Positions 7,793 through 17,368 of a DNA stretch of 38,689 bases are shown here, piece after piece. The position numbers were made by a program, and so were the translations under genes. Positions within the stretch are counted from its first letter, which is position 1, and each line of letters opens with the position of its first letter. Source of the stretch: Oligella urethralis DSM 7531 (GTDB taxonomy: Bacteria > Pseudomonadota > Gammaproteobacteria > Burkholderiales > Burkholderiaceae_B). A model generated the notes under the pieces. That model was given only the letters and a program-made list of their open reading frames with translations, was not told the origin of the DNA and ran no database searches. The DNA is taken from the NCBI RefSeq assembly GCF_000372065.1, contig NZ_AQVB01000005.1, positions 111,522 through 150,210 on the forward strand. Direction: 5' to 3'.

Positions 7793-9022
7793 TCAAGCAG
7801 CCCCCTGCTGCCGTGCAATCGCCCGCTCCTGAATCGGCCAATTAGCCAAGGTGGCAAATACACTAAGCACAATGGCTAACGTCCACATCAGATCATAATT
7901 ACCGAATCGATCATAAAAAATACCGCCTAGCCACACACCTAAAAAGGATCCCACTTGGTGACTAAAGAAGGCTAAACCACCCAGCATCGATAAGTGTCGC
8001 ACCCCAAACATGATGGCAATTAAGGCGTTGGTCGGCGGTACGGTGGACAACCAGAGCAAGCCCAATGCCATTGAAAAAAGATAAACACTCACTGAGCTTA
8101 AAGGTGCAAGCAAGAAGATAGCAATGATCACGATCCTGAGCGCATAAATAGCCATCAACAAGTAACGCTTTTGAAATCGCTGCCCCAGCACCCCGACCAA
8201 ATAACTACCGAAAATATTAAATAAGCCAATAAGGGCCAATGCAAAGCTCGCAACCTCAGGACCCAAGCCATTATCCTTAAGGTAGCCAGGCAGATGCACA
8301 GCGATAAACACCACCTGAAAACCGCACACAAAATAACCGGCAATTAATAACACATAGCTACGATAACTTAGTGCCTCCCACAACGCCTCCATCACACCCT
8401 GTTCAGCCACGACTGCGCCGTCATTCGTAGCCGGCAAGTAAATCACACGCTCGCGTAAAAAGCTCGCTAAGGGGATAATCAACAAGGACAGGCAAGCCAA
8501 AATCACTAAGGCGCCCTGCCAACCATTAAGACTGATTAAACTATTGGAAATCGGCAGCATCATAAACTGCCCAAAAGAACCCGTGGCAGCTGCTACGCCC
8601 ATCGCCCAAGAACGCTTTGAAGCACTGATATGACGCCCAATAATGCCAAACACAATCACATAGGTGGTTGCCGCTTGAGCCATCCCGGAAATCACCCCAG
8701 CCGTTAAAATAAACATCAGCGGCGTGGTGCTGTAAGCCATCCCGAACAGCCCTAAGGCATAGCAAAGCGCTCCCCCAACCATCACCCTAAAGGCACCATA
8801 ACGATCCGCTAACATGCCGGCAAAAATGCCAACTAAGCCCCAAACGAGATTCTGCACGGCCATAGCAAAGGAGAAGACCTCCCTATCCCAACCATGGGCC
8901 TGACTAATGGGCAATAACCACAGACCAAAACCATGGCGGATACCGACGGATAGGGTGACGATTAATCCGCCACAAAGCAATACGCGTCGAACTGAGAGCT
9001 TGTTTTGCACTGATAGTACCAT
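7793..9022 (-). CDS. MFS transporter, substrate unknown
   Basis: A 409-residue major facilitator with about 12 hydrophobic segments and two homologous halves. The N-terminal stretch GIRHGFGLWLLPIS (27-40) and DREVFSFAMAVQNLVWG resemble a group common in Bordetella and Burkholderia, distantly related to monocarboxylate or oxalate/formate carriers. GMLADRYGAFRVM near 69-81 is the MFS loop 2-3 motif. The ATG at 9022 has GAGGAG about 11 nt upstream. The neighbours give no substrate clue. A 40-codon membrane protein frame follows immediately downstream. Confidence 0.85.
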   Translation of the reverse strand: MVLSVQNKLSVRRVLLCGGLIVTLSVGIRHGFGLWLLPISQAHGWDREVFSFAMAVQNLVWGLVGIFAGMLADRYGAFRVMVGGALCYALGLFGMAYSTTPLMFILTAGVISGMAQAATTYVIVFGIIGRHISASKRSWAMGVAAATGSFGQFMMLPISNSLISLNGWQGALVILACLSLLIIPLASFLRERVIYLPATNDGAVVAEQGVMEALWEALSYRSYVLLIAGYFVCGFQVVFIAVHLPGYLKDNGLGPEVASFALALIGLFNIFGSYLVGVLGQRFQKRYLLMAIYALRIVIIAIFLLAPLSSVSVYLFSMALGLLWLSTVPPTNALIAIMFGVRHLSMLGGLAFFSHQVGSFLGVWLGGIFYDRFGNYDLMWTLAIVLSVFATLANWPIQERAIARQQGAA

Positions 9023-9053
9023 CGCTTAGCTAGCTCCTCTGCAGCGGGAAACA

Positions 9054-9632
9054 CTATTTTTTATCGGCATGCTTCAGGGCTGGCCAGGCCTTACTTAAAT
9101 AGTAAAACATCGACCATAGGGTTAAAAAGGCCGCTAAGAAAATCAGCACCTCCCCCACCAGTACCAAATCAATGCCAAACACCGTCTGATAAACCATCAG
9201 ACAAGGAATTGCCGCCATTTGCGCAGCGGTTTTAAACTTACCCAACTGATTGACCGCCACACTACCACGAGCACCAACGCTCGCCATCCACTCACGCAAA
9301 GCGGAAATGGTTAATTCGCGACCAATAATAATTAACGCAATATAGGACTCAACCCGCCCTAAGTCCAGCAAGACCAATAAAGCAGCACATACCATCAACT
9401 TATCTGCGACGGGGTCTAAAAAGGCCCCAAAGGCTGAAGTCTGACCCCAACGGCGCGCCAAATAACCGTCTAACCAATCGGTAATGGCCGCCACGACAAA
9501 GGCAGCCGCACCCAGCCAATCACGTAGGGTGATACTGAGACCCTCAATTGGCAGGTAATATAAGCCGATCACCACGGGAATCATGGCAATTCTCAGCCAA
9601 GTAAGAATAATAGGGATATTGATTGATTTCAT
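9054..9632 (-). CDS. pgsA: CDP-diacylglycerol--glycerol-3-phosphate 3-phosphatidyltransferase
   Basis: Makes phosphatidylglycerophosphate, the committed step to phosphatidylglycerol and cardiolipin, in the inner membrane. The CDP-alcohol phosphotransferase motif is complete: Asp52, Asp55-Gly56, Ala59-Arg60, Gly69, Asp73 and Asp77 within DWLDGYLARRWG and GAFLDPVAD. The 192 residues begin MKSINIPIILTWLR, matching the family N-terminus. A TTG at 9653 would add seven residues (MNGKIAA) but matches relatives less well, so ATG 9632 is used. It follows uvrC by 43 nt, a common pairing in proteobacteria. Confidence 0.95.
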   Translation of the reverse strand: MKSINIPIILTWLRIAMIPVVIGLYYLPIEGLSITLRDWLGAAAFVVAAITDWLDGYLARRWGQTSAFGAFLDPVADKLMVCAALLVLLDLGRVESYIALIIIGRELTISALREWMASVGARGSVAVNQLGKFKTAAQMAAIPCLMVYQTVFGIDLVLVGEVLIFLAAFLTLWSMFYYLSKAWPALKHADKK

Positions 9633-9675
9633 AGCAGCTATCTTACCATTCAATTGCTTATTTTAAGCTGAAAAC

Positions 9676-11505
9676 TTAACGCAAGGCATCGTAAATTCGT
9701 TGTGCCATTTGCTGAGAAATACCCTCAACCGATGCGAGATCATCCACACTCGCATTGACCACCCCGTTAAAACCGCCAAACCGGGCCAACAAACGCTGAC
9801 GACGCTTAGGTCCCACGCCCTCAATCTCTTCTAAACGGGAAACATTGCGTGCTTTGGCGCGACGACTGCGCATACCGGTAATCGCAAAACGATGAGCTTC
9901 ATCTCGAATCTGTGCAATTAATAATAAGGCTTTAGAGCTGAGACCCAATGCCACTGGCGGACGCTCATCGGCAAAAATCAAGGTTTCAAGACCCACTTTA
10001 CGGTCCTCGCCTTTGGCCACACCGACAATGATTGAACAATCAATACCCAATTCCGTGAACACCTGGCGCGCCACTTCTACCTGCCCCTTGCCGCCATCAA
10101 TTAAAACGAGTTGCGGCATGGACTCGGACTCATAACCGCGCGCATAACGACGCTGTAACACCTGACGCATCGCTGCGTAATCATCGCCCCCGGTAATGCC
10201 AGCAATGTTATAGCGACGATACAATGACGGCTGCATATCATGCTGTTGATACACCACACAGGAAGCCTGCGTAGCCTCGCCGTGACTATGGCTGATATCA
10301 AAACACTCAATGCGCAATTTCGCTAAGGCCTCAGGGTCCATATCAAGGCCTAGCAATTCAGCCAAGGCCTGTGTGCGTTCAAGCATTTGACCGGTTTCCG
10401 CCGCACGACGCTGGAGCGCTAGCTGAGCATTACGCTGTGCCTGTTCTAACCAGTTTTTACGCACTCCACTAGGTCGAGTAATGACTTGCGGACGCGCTCT
10501 ACCCTCCGTTTTTAAAAGCAGCAACAGCTCCGGATCGGGTAAGGGATGCGAGCAAATCAGTAGCGGGGGCATTTGATGCTCTAGATAATGACTTGCCATA
10601 AAGGCGGCCAGAATCTCCTCGGCTGCGTCACCATTCACATGCGTGGGGAAAATCGGCTTATCCCCTAAATGACGCCCTGCCCTAATCATGGCAAGATTAA
10701 GACAGAAACTGCCCTCATACTGTTCCACCGCAATCACATCCACATCGAGCTGATCTGAGGATTCCATGGCCTGCTGCTGCATTAAGGTAGCTAATGAGTG
10801 CATTTGGTCACGAAACATGGCTGCCCGTTCAAAAGCTAAGTCATTGGAGGCCTTGAGCATTTTAGCCTCTAAATTATCAAGCACCTCATTAGACTCACCG
10901 TGTAATACCTTAACCGCATGCGCCACATCAGCCTGATACTCTGCTTTAGAAATCAAATCCACACAAGGACCCGAGCAGCGCTGAATTTGATAAAGCAAAC
11001 AAGGGCGGGAACGATTACTATAAACACTATCCTCACAGGTGCGCAGTCGAAAAATTTTCTGCAATAGCTGCATGGTGTCACGCACTGCCAAGGCATTAGG
11101 ATAGGGCCCGAAAAACTGCCCCGCCTTATTGGTGGAACCACGGTAATAAACCATGCGTGGTGCCTCATGCTCGGTAAACATCAAGTACGGATAGGATTTA
11201 TCGTCCCTAAATAGAATATTGTACTTAGGCTGTAAGCGCTTGATTAAATTAACCTCTAAAATCAAGGCCTCAGCTTCCGAGTCGGTAATGGTAATATCCA
11301 CATGATCGACCCGCGCCACCATATGCGCAATACGCGGACTTTGTAAATTCTTCTGAAAGTATTGCGAAACCCGTTTTTTTAAATCCTTGGCCTTGCCTAC
11401 ATACAATACCTCCCCGTCCGCCGCAACATGTCGGTATACACCGGGAAGATTGGGTAGGTCTCTTAAAAAGCTAGCTAGATCAAAAGTGGATGATTCAACA
11501 CGCAT
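9676..11505 (-). CDS. uvrC: Excinuclease ABC subunit C
   Basis: Makes the dual incision around bulky DNA lesions with UvrB. Domains in order: GIY-YIG nuclease at about 18-95 ([26 protein letters not shown]), Cys-rich region near 150-175, UVR/UvrB-binding region near 195-235, RNase H-like incision domain with IDGGKGQ near 465, and tandem helix-hairpin-helix motifs at the end ([17 protein letters not shown] and [14 protein letters not shown]). About 609 residues from ATG 11505; a TTG at 11517 would add four residues. Neither start has a strong Shine-Dalgarno sequence. Lies between nagZ and pgsA on the same strand. Confidence 0.96.
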   Translation of the reverse strand: MRVESSTFDLASFLRDLPNLPGVYRHVAADGEVLYVGKAKDLKKRVSQYFQKNLQSPRIAHMVARVDHVDITITDSEAEALILEVNLIKRLQPKYNILFRDDKSYPYLMFTEHEAPRMVYYRGSTNKAGQFFGPYPNALAVRDTMQLLQKIFRLRTCEDSVYSNRSRPCLLYQIQRCSGPCVDLISKAEYQADVAHAVKVLHGESNEVLDNLEAKMLKASNDLAFERAAMFRDQMHSLATLMQQQAMESSDQLDVDVIAVEQYEGSFCLNLAMIRAGRHLGDKPIFPTHVNGDAAEEILAAFMASHYLEHQMPPLLICSHPLPDPELLLLLKTEGRARPQVITRPSGVRKNWLEQAQRNAQLALQRRAAETGQMLERTQALAELLGLDMDPEALAKLRIECFDISHSHGEATQASCVVYQQHDMQPSLYRRYNIAGITGGDDYAAMRQVLQRRYARGYESESMPQLVLIDGGKGQVEVARQVFTELGIDCSIIVGVAKGEDRKVGLETLIFADERPPVALGLSSKALLLIAQIRDEAHRFAITGMRSRRAKARNVSRLEEIEGVGPKRRQRLLARFGGFNGVVNASVDDLASVEGISQQMAQRIYDALR

Positions 11506-11521
11506 GCTGTTCTGCAAAAAA

Positions 11522-12589
11522 CTACGCTGAGCACTTAGTTAGTGTACGCTCAAGCAACTCCCTTGCGTTAAGGTAACGTGCCTCATTATGCAATTGTTGC
11601 CAATTCATAAAGGCTTCTTTGGGCATCAAATTTTGCAAACGCTGAAGCGACTCGGCCGTGTTCTCATGCTTTAAGCCTGCTAGCAGCTCATCCGCCAAAT
11701 CCGGGCGATTACACACCAGCACCATATCGCAACCAGCAGCAAAGGCGGCCTCGGCACGATCTAATATCCCACCGACCACGGAAGCGCCCTCCATGGTCAA
11801 ATCATCAGAAAACACCATGCCTTGGTAGCCCATACGCTCACGTAGGACTGTTTGAATCCAGAACCTTGAAAAACCTGCTGGCATCGCATCCACTTTTTTA
11901 TAAATCACATGCGCAGGCATCACCGAAGGCAGCTTTAAATGGCCTAGTGCCACATAGGGTTGAACATCCTCTTGCCAAATTTCATCAAACTCACGTTCAT
12001 CGACTGGGATGGCCACATGCGAATCCGCCTCGACAAAACCATGACCTGGAAAATGCTTACCACAGGCAGCCATACCGGCCTCAGCCAAGCCAGCGATTAA
12101 GGCCTCGGATAGTTTAGCCACAATCTCTGGCGCACGATGAAAAGCGCGATTGCCAATCACCTCGCTAGCACCATAATCCAAATCTAAAACAGGAGTAAAG
12201 GAAAAGTCCACCCCACAAGCACGTAATTCAGCCGCCAAAATATAGCCGACCTCGTGCGCCAACGCTAAGGCTGCGTCCGGATCCCTATCCCACAACGCAC
12301 CCAATTCACGCATTGCCGGCAACGGTGTAAAGCCCTCACTACGGCAACGCTGTACCCGCCCGCCCTCATGGTCAATCGCAATCAGTAGCGGTTGCTCACG
12401 TACCTCATGAATCTGGCGACATAACTCACTTAACTGATTCGGATCCTGATAATTACGGGCAAATAGGATTACCGCACCGACAAGGGGATTTTTCAGCCGC
12501 TCAATCTCGTGGCGCTGCAAGCACAGGCCCTCCACATCCACCATCACTGGGCCTAAGTCTAAATTTGTATGATTATTATGTGTTGACAT
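11522..12589 (-). CDS. nagZ: Beta-N-acetylhexosaminidase (GH3)
   Basis: Cytoplasmic glycosidase that removes GlcNAc from GlcNAc-anhydroMurNAc peptides during cell-wall recycling. GH3 signatures: KHFPGHG at 178-184, the acid/base dyad loop with Asp189 and His191 in EADSHVAIP, and the nucleophile Asp262 in [10 protein letters not shown] (260-269). Also [11 protein letters not shown] at 71-81. The length of 355 is typical for proteobacterial NagZ. ATG start with GGCAG upstream. It sits 18 nt downstream of acpS and 4-16 nt upstream of uvrC depending on the uvrC start, so all are probably in one transcript. Confidence 0.96.
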   Translation of the reverse strand: MSTHNNHTNLDLGPVMVDVEGLCLQRHEIERLKNPLVGAVILFARNYQDPNQLSELCRQIHEVREQPLLIAIDHEGGRVQRCRSEGFTPLPAMRELGALWDRDPDAALALAHEVGYILAAELRACGVDFSFTPVLDLDYGASEVIGNRAFHRAPEIVAKLSEALIAGLAEAGMAACGKHFPGHGFVEADSHVAIPVDEREFDEIWQEDVQPYVALGHLKLPSVMPAHVIYKKVDAMPAGFSRFWIQTVLRERMGYQGMVFSDDLTMEGASVVGGILDRAEAAFAAGCDMVLVCNRPDLADELLAGLKHENTAESLQRLQNLMPKEAFMNWQQLHNEARYLNARELLERTLTKCSA

Positions 12590-12607
12590 ACTCTGCCTTT
12601 TAAAAAA

Positions 12608-13051
12608 CTATACTTTACGCTCTACAATCACAAAGGCCATGGCCACATCGGATTCATCCGTCAACGACACATGAGCTTCACCGAAGCGCGCTTCATACCA
12701 CTGCTTTAACTCACCGCTTAACACCACCATCGGCTTGCCACTTGGGGCGTTTAAGGTCTGCATGGCTGACCAACGCATCGGCGAACGTATCCCCAAACCC
12801 ACTGCCTTAGAAAAGGCCTCCTTGGCAGCAAAGCGTGTTGCTAAAAAAGTCACGCCCCGCTGCCGATCGCGGGCATATCGTCGCTCGAACTTCTCACGCT
12901 CACCAGCACCCAAAATACGCTTCAAAAAACGCTCACCATGACGTTCAAACGCCTTTTGAATACGACTAATATAGATTAAATCCATACCAATACCGGCAAT
13001 GGCTGACATCGCTGCACTTTGCTGGGAGTCAAGCAGTTTGGGATCAAACAT
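12608..13051 (-). CDS. acpS: Holo-[acyl-carrier-protein] synthase
   Basis: Transfers 4'-phosphopantetheine from CoA to apo-ACP, activating fatty-acid synthesis. Motifs: [12 protein letters not shown] with the Mg-binding Asp24, and [13 protein letters not shown] with the conserved Glu and Lys of WxxKEA-type motif, near 73-85. Also HVSLTDE near 127-133. It is longer (147) than E. coli AcpS because of a 14-residue N-terminal lead; ATG 13051 is preferred over ATG 13009 because AGGTG lies 6 nt upstream, and Bordetella homologues also have a lead. The C-terminus ends VIVERKV. Only 9 nt from orn. Confidence 0.94.
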   Translation of the reverse strand: MFDPKLLDSQQSAAMSAIAGIGMDLIYISRIQKAFERHGERFLKRILGAGEREKFERRYARDRQRGVTFLATRFAAKEAFSKAVGLGIRSPMRWSAMQTLNAPSGKPMVVLSGELKQWYEARFGEAHVSLTDESDVAMAFVIVERKV

Positions 13052-13060
13052 GTGTTACAC

Positions 13061-13612
13061 CTAGCTCGGTAATTTTAAAAAATTATCACGGTAATGCTTC
13101 AGCTCCTCAATGGACTCATAAATATCCGCCAACGCTTCGTGTCGCCCCTTTTTGACCACACCCCGATAAACCTCGGGATACCAACGTCGCGCCAATTCCT
13201 TGAGCGTACTAACATCCAGGGTACGATAATGAAAAAAGCGCTCGAACTCGGGCATATACTTAAACATAAAGCGGCGGTCTTGACTCACCGTATTACCACA
13301 AAGCGGTGAGGTGCCCTTATTAACATATTGACTTAAAAAGGCAATTAATTGCTGCTCTGCCTCAGCCTCGGTAATGGTTGAGGCTCTGACACGCTCCGTC
13401 AAACCCGTACGTGCATGGGTAGTCGTATTCCACTCATCCATCGCATTTAAAATCTCATCTGGCTGGTGAATGGCAAGTACCGGCCCCTCGGCCACTACGG
13501 TCAAATCTGACTCTGTCACCACCACCGCCACTTCTAACACTCGTTCAGTTTCTGGATCCAAGCCACTCATCTCCATATCTAACCAAACTAAACGAAGGTC
13601 TTTTGAGCTCAT
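13061..13612 (-). CDS. orn: Oligoribonuclease
   Basis: 3'-5' exonuclease that degrades two- to five-nucleotide RNAs, including pGpG from cyclic-di-GMP turnover; cytoplasmic DEDDh family. Exo [13 protein letters not shown] at 10-21 holds the acidic pair; Exo II near [11 protein letters not shown]; Exo [19 protein letters not shown] with the His and Asp of the DEDDh set. Length 183, as in E. coli. ATG start with AAGGAAG upstream. It heads the orn-acpS-nagZ-uvrC-pgsA run and is divergent from the M48 protease, an arrangement I know from other betaproteobacteria. Confidence 0.97.
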   Translation of the reverse strand: MSSKDLRLVWLDMEMSGLDPETERVLEVAVVVTESDLTVVAEGPVLAIHQPDEILNAMDEWNTTTHARTGLTERVRASTITEAEAEQQLIAFLSQYVNKGTSPLCGNTVSQDRRFMFKYMPEFERFFHYRTLDVSTLKELARRWYPEVYRGVVKKGRHEALADIYESIEELKHYRDNFLKLPS

Positions 13613-13644
13613 ACATCTTCCTTGAATTTACTATAATGCTAGTA

Positions 13645-13671
13645 TTGTCGCATAGAACGATTATTTATACT
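13645..13671 (+). promoter_or_regulatory. Candidate promoter for the M48 protease gene (possibly leaderless)
   Basis: TTGTCG at 13645-13650 and TATACT at 13666-13671 with a short 15-bp spacer. The -10 ends only 8 nt before the ATG at 13679 and no Shine-Dalgarno is visible, so a transcript starting at or near the A of ATG is plausible. Confidence 0.4.
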
Positions 13672-13678
13672 AAACGCC

Positions 13679-14947
13679 ATGCAAGCACATCATTTTACAT
13701 TTTTATTTATTAGCTTAATTATTCTGGATTTTGCCATTCACACCTGGTTAAATATCCGCCAAATCCGCGCTATCTCAAAACATGCCAGCGCCGTACCTGC
13801 AGAGTTTGCTGAGCAGATTAGCTTAAAAAGCCATCAACGCGCTGCACGCTACAGCTTGGAGCGCTTAAGACTCAGTCAACTTCAGTTATTTTATGATGTG
13901 GTGATACTGTTGGCGCTCACCATCTTAGGCGGTCTTCATTGGCTCTACCAGGCCTTTGGCTTAGCAGCGGAGCCAACGATTTTTAAATCCATTCTCTTTA
14001 TTCTTTGTGTCCAGCTAATATTAAGCGTGTTAGGCTTGCCCTTTGCGATTTACAAAACCTTTAGACTTGAACAAAAATACGGTTTTAATCGCACTACGCC
14101 CGGCTTATTTATCAAAGACACCCTCATGAGCTCGGCCCTTTCGCTGGTATTGGGTAGTGCCATTTTATGGGCTATTTTATATCTGATGCAAAGCACCGAG
14201 CAATGGTGGTTTTGGGCCTGGTTAGTGGTGCTCGTCTTTATGGCAGTGATGATGTATATAGCGCCTACTTGGTTAATGCCTTTATTTAATAAATTCACGC
14301 CCTTAGATGAGGGCGAGGTAAAAGACAAAATCGAAAGCCTAGCCAATCGCTGTGATTTTCAGCTAAGCGGTCTTTTTGTGATGGACAGCTCCAAACGCAG
14401 CTCACACGGCAATGCCTTTTTCACGGGTTTCGGTAGCAATCGTCGTATTGTCTTTTTTGACACGCTCCTTAACAAATTGGGGGCAAATGAGATTGAAGCC
14501 ATTATGGCACACGAGCTTGGGCATTTTAAGCATAAACATATTATTAAGCGCTTAGCCTGGATGGTGATCGGCAGCTTTATCTTTTTCGCACTACTTGGCT
14601 ATGTTAGTGATAAAAGCTGGTTCTACGAGGGTTTGGGTGTGCCGTTAGGGGAGCAACAGCATGATCATGCCTTAAGCTTGGTACTTTTTGCCTTAGTCAT
14701 ACCAAGCTTCACGTTTTGGCTCACCCCACTCAATAGTCGCTTATCACGCCGTGATGAATTTGAAGCAGATGCCTTTGCCGCTCAACACAGCGATGCCAAT
14801 GCACTCATTGCTGCCTTGGTTAAGCTCTACGACGATAATGCCAGTACCCTCACGCCGGATCCGATGTTTTCCGCCTATTATGATAGCCACCCACCGGCCA
14901 TCATTCGGATTCAACACCTTAAGCGCCTGATGGGAGCAGCAGCATGA
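13679..14947 (+). CDS. M48 family zinc metalloprotease (Ste24-like)
   Basis: Inner-membrane protease related to Ste24/CAAX prenyl protease 1. In bacteria it probably acts in membrane-protein or envelope quality control. Residues 1-200 form the M48 N-terminal membrane domain with several helices; the zinc site is HELGH at 278-282, with the third ligand in the DEFEAD motif (359-364). Further helices lie at about 290-310 and 330-348. The length (422) is normal. Starts at ATG 13679 with no clear Shine-Dalgarno. Its stop overlaps the rsgA start by 4 nt (ATGA), so the two are coupled. HtpX is related but is shorter and lacks the long N-terminal domain. Confidence 0.93.
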   Translation: MQAHHFTFLFISLIILDFAIHTWLNIRQIRAISKHASAVPAEFAEQISLKSHQRAARYSLERLRLSQLQLFYDVVILLALTILGGLHWLYQAFGLAAEPTIFKSILFILCVQLILSVLGLPFAIYKTFRLEQKYGFNRTTPGLFIKDTLMSSALSLVLGSAILWAILYLMQSTEQWWFWAWLVVLVFMAVMMYIAPTWLMPLFNKFTPLDEGEVKDKIESLANRCDFQLSGLFVMDSSKRSSHGNAFFTGFGSNRRIVFFDTLLNKLGANEIEAIMAHELGHFKHKHIIKRLAWMVIGSFIFFALLGYVSDKSWFYEGLGVPLGEQQHDHALSLVLFALVIPSFTFWLTPLNSRLSRRDEFEADAFAAQHSDANALIAALVKLYDDNASTLTPDPMFSAYYDSHPPAIIRIQHLKRLMGAAA

Positions 14948-15840
14948 TGCAAGGACGCATTATCTCTGCCCATGGTCGACATTATGTGGCGCGCGTTGAG
15001 GATCAATTATGGCATTGCTATACGCGCGGCAAACGTGCAGGGATTTGCGTCGGTGATTATGTCACCATATCAGCACAAGGTCAAAATGAAGCACGCATTG
15101 AAACAGTGCATGAGCGTAGGAATTTACTCTATCGTAGCGATGAAATGCGGAGCAAGCAATTTGCCGCTAATGTCGATGTGCTTTTATTTATCACCGCCGT
15201 GGAGCCCAGATTTTCTGAGGATTTGTTGGGGCGAGCCTTAACCGCCGCCTGGAATGAAACGCTTAAACCCTATATTATTTTAAATAAAATCGATATAGAA
15301 AGCGGTCTAGCGGAGGCCAGAACACGTCTCCAGCTATATCATCAGCTAGGCGTTGAGATCATTGAATGCACCATCACCGACAGCGAGGATTTAAGTGCTA
15401 AGCTACTACCACTGATTAAGGGGCAGACGGCACTTTTACTAGGACAAAGTGCGATGGGTAAATCCAGCATTTTAAATGTACTGGCACCTGAGGCCAAAGC
15501 CCATACACAAGCACATTCTCAAGCCTTAGGCACTGGTCGTCATACCACCACAAAAACCGAGCTTTACGATATTCATAATAACGGTGAGCTTGTTGCTTCC
15601 TTAATTGATTCACCTGGCTTTCAAAACTTCGGCTTACTCCATCTGAGCGATGAGCAGATTATCAAAGGCTTTCCGGAGTTTAATGAGGCGCTTAAGCAAT
15701 GTCGCTTTTACAATTGCCGACATCTACAAGAACCTGGCTGTGGCGTCATTGCCGCCCTAGAGCAAGGGCAAATACAGCCCGAGCGCTATCAATTGTACCA
15801 ACGGATTATTGCTGAAAATGAGGCAGCCAAAAGGTGGTAA
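14944..15840 (+). CDS. rsgA: Small ribosomal subunit biogenesis GTPase RsgA
   Basis: Circularly permuted GTPase that assists 30S maturation and release of RbfA. The order of GTPase motifs is G4 NKID (114-117), then G1 GQSAMGKS (167-174), then G3 DSPG (222-225), diagnostic of the YjeQ/RsgA family. The N-terminal OB fold occupies about 1-70; the C-terminal zinc knuckle uses Cys253, Cys258, His260 and Cys266. The P-loop has Ala-Met where Gly-Val is usual, which still satisfies GxxxxGKS. Starts at ATG 14944, overlapping the protease stop. Convergent with the nudix gene, 7 nt apart. Confidence 0.96.
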   Translation: MMQGRIISAHGRHYVARVEDQLWHCYTRGKRAGICVGDYVTISAQGQNEARIETVHERRNLLYRSDEMRSKQFAANVDVLLFITAVEPRFSEDLLGRALTAAWNETLKPYIILNKIDIESGLAEARTRLQLYHQLGVEIIECTITDSEDLSAKLLPLIKGQTALLLGQSAMGKSSILNVLAPEAKAHTQAHSQALGTGRHTTTKTELYDIHNNGELVASLIDSPGFQNFGLLHLSDEQIIKGFPEFNEALKQCRFYNCRHLQEPGCGVIAALEQGQIQPERYQLYQRIIAENEAAKRW

Positions 15841-15847
15841 ACCCTAA

Positions 15848-16555
15848 CTAGCGCGCTTGCTGCAGACGTTGATAGAGGTTACGTAGAATCGAAGCAGTTG
15901 CACCCCAGATAAAGTGATGCGCCCAGTTAACCCCATAATAATTAAAAGCCATACCGTCACGCTCTGCTGTGTAAAGACGATAGTTATTCGGATCAGTTAA
16001 ATAACTCAGTGGCACCAAAAAAACCTCCTCCACTTCTCGCGCATCAATCACAAAGCGCGAGACCTCACTTAACCACCCCAAATAAGCGCTCATCGCAAAA
16101 CCTGTACCGGTATAAAATATCGGCATCTCGCCAAACACCGAGATGCTAGAGCGCTCCACCCCAATCTCTTCTTCGGTCTCACGCAGGGCAGCATCCTCTA
16201 AGCTACTATCGCTCGCATCAAAACGCCCACCAGGAAAGCAAATCTGACCACGATGATTACGTAACTTGGACGAGCGCTTTGTCAACACGATCTGTGTCTC
16301 ATCATCTTTACTGATCATGGGTATCAATACACCTGCCTCAATAAAGCTGCTTTTAATCACCGATTTTTGCGAATTCCAACGCGCCACTAGCTCATCCTGT
16401 TGCCATACATAGTCCGGGGAAAATGCGCGTTGCATCAGTTGTGGCAACTCATCCTCAGCAATCACTGGCAAACCGAAACCTGCCGACACCGAAGGCTGTG
16501 TCAGGGGATTAAAATCGGGCACGGAGGAATGCGGACGAGAAGAAGACTGAGTCAT
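15848..16555 (-). CDS. CoA pyrophosphatase (NudL-type nudix hydrolase)
   Basis: Probably hydrolyses CoA or its derivatives to 3',5'-ADP and 4'-phosphopantetheine. The UPF0035 motif VLTKRSSKLRNHRGQICFPGG lies at about 90-110 (shown here only in part: HRGQICFPGG), followed by a nudix helix ending ALRETEEEIG at 123-132. The first Glu of the canonical nudix box is replaced by Ser, as commonly seen in this subgroup's longer loop. A 60-residue N-terminal extension is low in recognisable features. Starts at ATG 16555 without a clear Shine-Dalgarno; a good promoter is directly upstream. Confidence 0.9.
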   Translation of the reverse strand: MTQSSSRPHSSVPDFNPLTQPSVSAGFGLPVIAEDELPQLMQRAFSPDYVWQQDELVARWNSQKSVIKSSFIEAGVLIPMISKDDETQIVLTKRSSKLRNHRGQICFPGGRFDASDSSLEDAALRETEEEIGVERSSISVFGEMPIFYTGTGFAMSAYLGWLSEVSRFVIDAREVEEVFLVPLSYLTDPNNYRLYTAERDGMAFNYYGVNWAHHFIWGATASILRNLYQRLQQAR

Positions 16556-16586
16556 GACAGCACGTATTATTTAATCGATTGTGTAT

Positions 16587-16614
16587 ATTATATCGGACGC
16601 TATGGGATTAGCAA
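16587..16614 (-). promoter_or_regulatory. Promoter of the nudix hydrolase gene
   Basis: Minus strand: TTGCTA at 16614-16609, 16-bp spacer, TATAAT at 16592-16587. Transcription would begin around 16580, about 25 nt before the start codon. Confidence 0.65.
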
Positions 16615-16680
16615 TCTACCAGCGCCAAGCTGTGCTCACTGCGCTCAAGCGATTAGTCCATAGTAGACGACCCTAGACGC

Positions 16681-16720
16681 AAAAAAAGCATGCTGACGAA
16701 TAAACGTTAGACATGCTTTT
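16681..16720 (-). terminator. Rho-independent terminator of rplS
   Basis: On the minus strand an 8-bp stem AAAGCATG / CATGCTTT is extended by CT-ACG pairs around a short T-rich loop and is followed directly by a run of seven T (16687-16681). It lies 36 nt beyond the rplS stop codon. Confidence 0.88.
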
Positions 16721-16755
16721 AAGAAAATCGTTCGACGAAGCGGAGCGACTAAAAA

Positions 16756-17133
16756 CTACTTAGCAACGGCTTTACGAACCAACTTCTCTTTAATACGTGC
16801 AGCTTTACCAGAGCGATTACGTAAGTAGTAAAGCTTGGCACGACGCACGGCACCGCGACGCTTAACTTCGATAGAAGCGATTTGCTGAGAGTACAATTGG
16901 AAAGTACGCTCTACCGCCTCACCAGAGGAAATCTTACGCACGGTAAAAGCAGAGTTTAGACCGCGATTGCGCTTAGCAATCACAACGCCCTCATAAGCCT
17001 GAGTACGCTTACGATTACCCTCGATCACGTTAACATTTACTACAACGGTATCACCAGGGCCAAATTCAGGTAAGGTCTTGCCCTCAGTAAGGCGCTGAAT
17101 CTCTTCCTGTTCAAGAGTTTGAATTAAGTTCAT
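16756..17133 (-). CDS. rplS: 50S ribosomal protein L19
   Basis: Component of the large ribosomal subunit at the subunit interface. 125 residues from [12 protein letters not shown], with the L19 core [29 protein letters not shown] and the C-terminal [14 protein letters not shown]. The open frame extends 26 codons further upstream to 17211, but ATG 17133 is the family start and has GGAG 7 nt before it. Unusual context: rpsP-rimM-trmD, which precede rplS in most bacteria, are absent here; rplS has its own promoter about 130 nt upstream, a hairpin in the leader, and a strong terminator. Confidence 0.97.
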   Translation of the reverse strand: MNLIQTLEQEEIQRLTEGKTLPEFGPGDTVVVNVNVIEGNRKRTQAYEGVVIAKRNRGLNSAFTVRKISSGEAVERTFQLYSQQIASIEVKRRGAVRRAKLYYLRNRSGKAARIKEKLVRKAVAK

Positions 17134-17212
17134 TGATAGACTCCAAATCATCATACACAACGAAAACGCTCCATGCGGCTCTTGTTCTTGGTCGACTACG
17201 AGCTCATACATG

Positions 17213-17236
17213 TAAGCTACACACTGCGGTAGCTTA
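17213..17236 (-). promoter_or_regulatory. Hairpin in the rplS mRNA leader
   Basis: A perfect 8-bp inverted repeat (taagctac and gtagctta, 8-nt loop) lies in the predicted 5' untranslated region of rplS, some 80 nt before the start codon and 20 nt after the expected transcription start. It could be a ribosomal-protein autoregulatory element, but I know of no described betaproteobacterial L19 leader; function is inferred only from position. Confidence 0.4.
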
Positions 17237-17262
17237 ATTGCCAGAGGATGAGTAAGCCAAAC

Positions 17263-17292
17263 ATTTTATCCTTAAAATCAGCTACTTGTCAA
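17263..17292 (-). promoter_or_regulatory. Promoter of rplS
   Basis: Minus strand: perfect TTGACA at 17292-17287, 18-bp spacer, TAAAAT at 17268-17263. This gives a leader of about 120 nt before rplS and shows that rplS is transcribed alone here. Confidence 0.72.
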
Positions 17293-17368
17293 TCAATAAT
17301 GCGCTAAAAAAACTCCTCTCGCTCATAAAAGCAACGCCCTCTCACCCAAGGGCGACGGTGAGGACAAA

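Noticed and set aside
10101-10310. Secondary reading frames inside uvrC, mutS, etfB and other genes on either strand
   Set aside because: They are shadows of well-recognised genes, without own ribosome-binding sites or protein-like features.
17134-17211. Longer L19 reading frame (26 extra N-terminal codons)
   Set aside because: The family start MNLIQ has a good Shine-Dalgarno and the extra residues have no similarity to L19; the leader is more likely untranslated.
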